In this document: one piece after another, positions 6,105 to 8,730 of the stretch
Numbering within the stretch: the stretch's first letter is position 1
Layout of the letters: every line of letters starts with the position of its first letter
NCBI GenBank assembly: GCA_036380275.1
Contig: DASVFB010000018.1
Coordinates: forward strand, 1 to 8,730
From: DASVFB01 sp036380275
GTDB taxonomy: Bacteria > Actinomycetota > Thermoleophilia > Gaiellales > Gaiellaceae
DNA length: 8,730 bases
Reading direction: 5' to 3'
Position numbers and translations under genes: made by a program
The notes under the pieces: model-generated
What the model saw: only the letters and a program-made list of their open reading frames with translations
The model's database searches: none
Told to the model about the DNA's origin: nothing

Positions 6105-7550
6105 GTGCGTCGGACCTTCGCCGTCGGGCTGATCGTTGTCGGCCTGAGTGCCGGAGTCGCACGCGTCGCGCCCGAACAAGGAATACCGGTCGCGCAGCCG
6201 CAGAGCGTCGTCTTCCGCGGCGAGATTGATCCGCCCTACGGGCAGAAGAACACGCAGGTCGAGCCTTCGTCGTTTGCCTGGGGTTCGAAGATCGTCACGA
6301 CGTTCCAGTCCTGGCGGATCGTCGACGGCGGCGCGGCGGCACTCGGGTGGGCGACGTCCGGTGACGCCGGCGTTCGCTGGCGCTCGGGGACGCTCTCGCT
6401 GGGCGGATACTTCGCCGCGTCCGATCCAGTCGTCGCCTTCGACGCGGCACACCACGTCTGGCTGATCGCCGGCATCGGGTTCCGCGGACGCGCTCACGAC
6501 GTCTTCGTCTCCCGCTCGCCCGACGGCGTGAAGTGGAGCGAGCCCGTCGTCGCCGCCGCCGACGCGGACGAGGACCGCGACAAGGAATGGATCGGCTGCG
6601 ACAACGGTGCGCGCTCGGCCTTCCGCGGCCGCTGCTACCTGGCATACGTCGACACGACGCGCTGGATGCTCGGGATCCGGACGAGCGACGACGGCGGCCA
6701 GACGTGGTCGAAGCCGGTGCGCCTCCAGCCCGGCGTGACCGGCCGCGGCGCCGTGTTCTCAGGACCGATCCCGGTGACACGTCCCAACGGCGATCTCGTC
6801 GTGCCGTACTCCTTCTTCGCGCCGCTGAACGAGGGAGGTCGAGGGATCTCCGAGGAGGATCGCGTGGCCGCGGTCGTCTCGCATGACGGCGGTGCGACAT
6901 TCACACAGCCGATCCGAATCGCGGCGCTCGAGGCCGCGGACGACCTCGCAGGAATCCGCGCCCCGTCGCTGCCGAGCGCCGCGGTCGATGCGGCTGGGAA
7001 GGCGTACGTCGCCTGGCAGGACGGGCGCTTCCGGAGCCGCGCAGGCGAAAACGATGTCGTCTTCTCGACCTCGACGGACGGGAAGAACTGGACGACGCCC
7101 GTGCGCATCCGGATGTCGGGGACGCGCTCGTATTTCCTGCCTGCGATCGCCGTCGATCCGGCGACGTCCGGCAAGAAGGCACATGTTGCCGTCGCGTACT
7201 ACTCGCTTCACATGACGCCTGGCTGTACGACATTCGTGCCCGGCTGTTACCAGGAGATCGACGCGTGGCTCGTCCAGTCGCAGAACGCCGGCCGGACGTG
7301 GGGAACACCGCGGAAGCTGAATTCCCAGCCGATGCAGATCGAATGGCTCGCCGACACGACGCTCGGCGCGATGCTTGGTGACTACATCAGCGTCTCGTAC
7401 GTGCGCGGACACGCGGTGCCCGTGCTCGCCCTCGCCGGCCCGCCTACGACAACGGGTTACAGCGAATCGATCTTCACGTGCCGGCTCAAGACACCGGCTC
7501 CGCGTACGCCGGCTGGAATCAGCTCACAGTGTCGACGTCCGTCGCCATGA
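6105..7550 (+). CDS. Secreted BNR/Asp-box repeat protein (sialidase-like beta-propeller)
   Basis: A 481-residue protein that is probably exported and folds as a six-bladed beta-propeller. Seen: a signal peptide (MRRT followed by a hydrophobic run to about residue 19, cleavage near 19-22); six Asp-box-like repeats of the S-x-D-x-G-x-x-W type at about 84-92 (GDAGVRW), 136-144 (SPDGVKW), 193-201 (SDDGGQTW), 258-266 (SHDGGATF), 322-329 (STDGKNW) and 391-399 (QNAGRTW). Also DKEWIGCD at 159-166, a phrase frequent in this secreted group, and six mature cysteines that pair plausibly (165/177, 374/381, 459/476). The arginine triad and RIP/FRIP-type motif of true sialidases are not apparent, so glycosidase activity is doubtful; it may bind or cleave another extracellular ligand. 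GTG at 6105 is the only reasonable start because an in-frame stop lies at 6081. It stands alone, 56 bp after the exporter, and converges on korB. Confidence 0.85.
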   Translation: MRRTFAVGLIVVGLSAGVARVAPEQGIPVAQPQSVVFRGEIDPPYGQKNTQVEPSSFAWGSKIVTTFQSWRIVDGGAAALGWATSGDAGVRWRSGTLSLGGYFAASDPVVAFDAAHHVWLIAGIGFRGRAHDVFVSRSPDGVKWSEPVVAAADADEDRDKEWIGCDNGARSAFRGRCYLAYVDTTRWMLGIRTSDDGGQTWSKPVRLQPGVTGRGAVFSGPIPVTRPNGDLVVPYSFFAPLNEGGRGISEEDRVAAVVSHDGGATFTQPIRIAALEAADDLAGIRAPSLPSAAVDAAGKAYVAWQDGRFRSRAGENDVVFSTSTDGKNWTTPVRIRMSGTRSYFLPAIAVDPATSGKKAHVAVAYYSLHMTPGCTTFVPGCYQEIDAWLVQSQNAGRTWGTPRKLNSQPMQIEWLADTTLGAMLGDYISVSYVRGHAVPVLALAGPPTTTGYSESIFTCRLKTPAPRTPAGISSQCRRPSP

Positions 7551-7559
7551 CGAACGCGA

Positions 7560-8543
7560 CTAGACCGTCCAGGTCTCCCCGGACCTGAGCAGCGCCTCGA
7601 GGTCGCCCTCGCCGCGCCGTGCGACCGACTGCTCGAGCTGCTCGGACATCAGCTCGTCGTACACGGGCGCGTCGGCGTCGCGGAAGATCCCGATCGGCGT
7701 CGCGCCGCTCGTGTCCTGCGTCAGACGCGACAGGGCGAATGCGAGCGACGGCTGCTCCAGGTGCGCGTCGTGCACGAGCGGCTCACCCTCGCCCTCGAAG
7801 ACCTCGACCGATCCGTCCCTCAGCTGCCGCACGCCCTTCTCGCCGTTTTCGCCGAAGCGGATCGGCTGGTCGTGCTCCAGGTAGATCCGGTTCAGCTTGT
7901 CCTCGCGCACGAAGTCGAACGCGCCGTCGTTGAAGATGTTGCAGTTCTGGAAGATCTCGACGAAGGCGGCACCGCGATGGTTCGCCGCCGCGCGCAGCAC
8001 CTCCGTCAGGTGCGCGCGGTCCGTGTCGATCGAGCGCGCGACGAACGTCGCCTCGGCGCCGACCGCGAGCGAGATCGGATTGAAGGGCCGGTCGAGCGAG
8101 CCGAGAGGCGTCGACTTCGTCACCGTGCCGAGCGGGCTCGTCGGTGAGTATTGACCCTTCGTCAGCCCGTAGATCTGGTTGTTGAAGAGCAGGATCTTCA
8201 GGTTCACATTCCGGCGGAGCGAGTGGATGAGGTGGTTGCCGCCGATCGAGAGCGCGTCGCCGTCGCCGGTGACGACCCACACCGAGAGATCCGGCCGCGA
8301 GACCGACAGACCCGTCGCAATCGCTGGCGCGCGGCCGTGGATCGAGTGCATCCCGTACGTCTCCATGTAGTACGGGAAGCGCGCCGCGCAGCCGATGCCC
8401 GACACGAAGACGATGTTCTCGCGCGGCAGGCCGAGCTCCGGCATGAACGACTGCAGTGCGGCCAGGATTGCGTAGTCGCCGCACCCAGGGCACCAGCGCA
8501 CCTCCTGGTCGGTCTTGAAGTCTTTGGCCTTGAGTTCGCTCAT
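7560..8543 (-). CDS. korB: 2-oxoacid:ferredoxin oxidoreductase, beta subunit (KorB-like)
   Basis: The thiamine-diphosphate subunit of an enzyme that oxidatively decarboxylates a 2-oxoacid (probably 2-oxoglutarate, as in actinobacterial KorAB) to an acyl-CoA and reduces ferredoxin, in the cytosol. Seen in the 327-residue product: CPGCGDY (C18, C21), C52 in GIGCAARFP and C201, spaced like the four ligands of the proximal [4Fe-4S] cluster in two-subunit archaeal enzymes; the ThDP/Mg motif GDGDALSIGGNH (93-104) ending near NNQIYGLTKGQYSPTS (121-136). The ATG at 8543 is chosen over a GTG at 8579 because a strong purine-rich site (8549-8559) precedes it and because the extension would overlap the small upstream gene. 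The start overlaps the stop of that 52-residue gene (ATGA). The alpha subunit ends 155 bp upstream. Exact 2-oxoacid specificity is inferred. Confidence 0.95.
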   Translation of the reverse strand: MSELKAKDFKTDQEVRWCPGCGDYAILAALQSFMPELGLPRENIVFVSGIGCAARFPYYMETYGMHSIHGRAPAIATGLSVSRPDLSVWVVTGDGDALSIGGNHLIHSLRRNVNLKILLFNNQIYGLTKGQYSPTSPLGTVTKSTPLGSLDRPFNPISLAVGAEATFVARSIDTDRAHLTEVLRAAANHRGAAFVEIFQNCNIFNDGAFDFVREDKLNRIYLEHDQPIRFGENGEKGVRQLRDGSVEVFEGEGEPLVHDAHLEQPSLAFALSRLTQDTSGATPIGIFRDADAPVYDELMSEQLEQSVARRGEGDLEALLRSGETWTV

Positions 8544-8698
8544 CGCCGCCTCTCCCTCCGTACGCCGCGCACAAACCACGCGCCGCCGGCGGCGATCGCG
8601 AAGAGGATGGCGAGGAACCAGTGACCCGAGATCAGGAACAGAATCGCGATCACGGCGAGGATCGCGAACGCGAGTGTCGTCCCGTAGCGCGCGAGCAT
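8540..8698 (-). CDS. Small two-helix membrane protein between korA and korB
   Basis: A 52-residue hypothetical gene that I do not recognise as a named family. Seen: two hydrophobic segments, residues about 8-23 (TLAFAILAVIAILFLI) and 25-43 (beginning GHWFLAILF), joined by a tight S-G-H turn, then a tail with six Arg in nine residues (RGVRRERRR). By the positive-inside rule both ends face the cytosol, giving a membrane hairpin. Its ATG shares one base with the stop of the upstream alpha-subunit gene (TGATG, 8700-8696), and its TGA overlaps the korB ATG by ATGA. GGAG at 8709-8712 lies 10 nt before its start. The overlaps at both ends, intact frame and membrane-protein composition argue that it is real. 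It might tether the oxidoreductase to the membrane or be an unrelated small protein kept in the operon; both are guesses. Confidence 0.72.
   Translation of the reverse strand: MLARYGTTLAFAILAVIAILFLISGHWFLAILFAIAAGGAWFVRGVRRERRR
8549..8559 (-). promoter_or_regulatory. Strong ribosome binding site of korB inside the small membrane-protein gene
   Basis: GGAGGGAGAGG on the minus strand ends 5 nt before the korB ATG at 8543. It sets the korB start and also encodes part of the Arg-rich tail of the small membrane protein, so one stretch serves two purposes. Confidence 0.75.
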
Positions 8699-8730
8699 CA
8701 CAGCATCGCTCCGATCGCTTGCTCGACCTC
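8698..8730 (-). CDS. korA: C-terminal end of an upstream gene, probably the oxidoreductase alpha subunit (KorA)
   Basis: Partial: only the last ten codons and a TGA stop are present, reading EVEQAIGAML, and the gene continues past the right edge. The identity is inferred from position, since alpha-subunit genes normally lie directly upstream of korB on the same strand and the open frame ends exactly at the next gene's ATG (TGATG). Ten residues are too few to prove the family. Confidence 0.55.
   Translation of the reverse strand, partial: EVEQAIGAML

Noticed and set aside
4324..6162. A 612-codon open frame on the minus strand opposite marR and the MFS exporter
   Set aside because: The predicted protein is a low-complexity Arg/Glu/Asp/His mixture with no domain, while the plus strand carries two intact recognised genes with coupled starts.
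8544..8579. A 12-residue N-terminal extension of korB from GTG at 8579
   Set aside because: It would overlap most of the 3' part of the small membrane-protein gene, and the internal ATG at 8543 has a strong purine-rich ribosome binding site and the expected family start.
1..8730. Mobile elements, CRISPR arrays, tRNA or rRNA genes, phage or defence systems
   Set aside because: No transposase, integrase, long terminal inverted repeats, regularly spaced repeats or RNA-gene signatures were seen. Nearly all sequence is accounted for by ordinary metabolic, transport and regulatory genes.

Overview
This is a gene-dense, visibly very GC-rich window with short intergenic gaps, several GTG starts and few Shine-Dalgarno sequences. 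It suggests a free-living, chemoheterotrophic actinobacterium. The mix of a CbxX-type AAA+ ATPase, an M29 peptidase, a secreted BNR-repeat protein and a two-subunit 2-oxoacid:ferredoxin oxidoreductase would suit a soil or uncultivated Thermoleophilia-like lineage. That placement is inference, because the window has no rRNA or other phylogenetic marker.

Layout. Positions 1-1044 (+) hold a Rieske non-heme iron oxygenase alpha subunit. It runs tail-to-tail, with a 14-bp overlap, into a minus-strand pair: a zinc alcohol dehydrogenase (3025-2078) followed by a CbxX/CfqX-type AAA+ ATPase (2023-1031). A compact set of overlapping palindromes lies between these two. Diverging from the dehydrogenase across only 20 bp is an M29-type aminopeptidase (3046-4287, +). 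Next is a two-gene regulatory and efflux operon: a MarR-family repressor (4331-4771) and an MFS exporter (4768-6048), coupled by a GTGA overlap. A perfect 19-bp palindrome abuts the MarR start codon. A secreted Asp-box (BNR) protein (6105-7550, +) follows and converges, 9 bp apart, on a minus-strand operon that enters from the right edge.

That right-edge operon contains the last ten codons and stop of what is probably the oxidoreductase alpha subunit (korA), then a 52-residue, two-helix membrane protein (8698-8540), then the beta subunit korB (8543-7560). The three are chained by a one-base TGATG overlap and a four-base ATGA overlap. The small gene is the least expected item in the window: a conserved soluble metabolic complex appears to carry a tiny membrane protein between its two subunit genes.

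How the genes relate. Only two groups clearly work together: marR with the MFS exporter (regulated efflux) and korA/small membrane protein/korB (ferredoxin-linked 2-oxoacid oxidation). The other genes look like independent transcription units. Several have a TANNNT -10-like hexamer 6-10 nt before the start codon and no Shine-Dalgarno, which fits leaderless or nearly leaderless mRNAs. Genes cover nearly everything; no gap exceeds 60 bp, and I saw no tRNA, rRNA, CRISPR array, insertion sequence or integrase.
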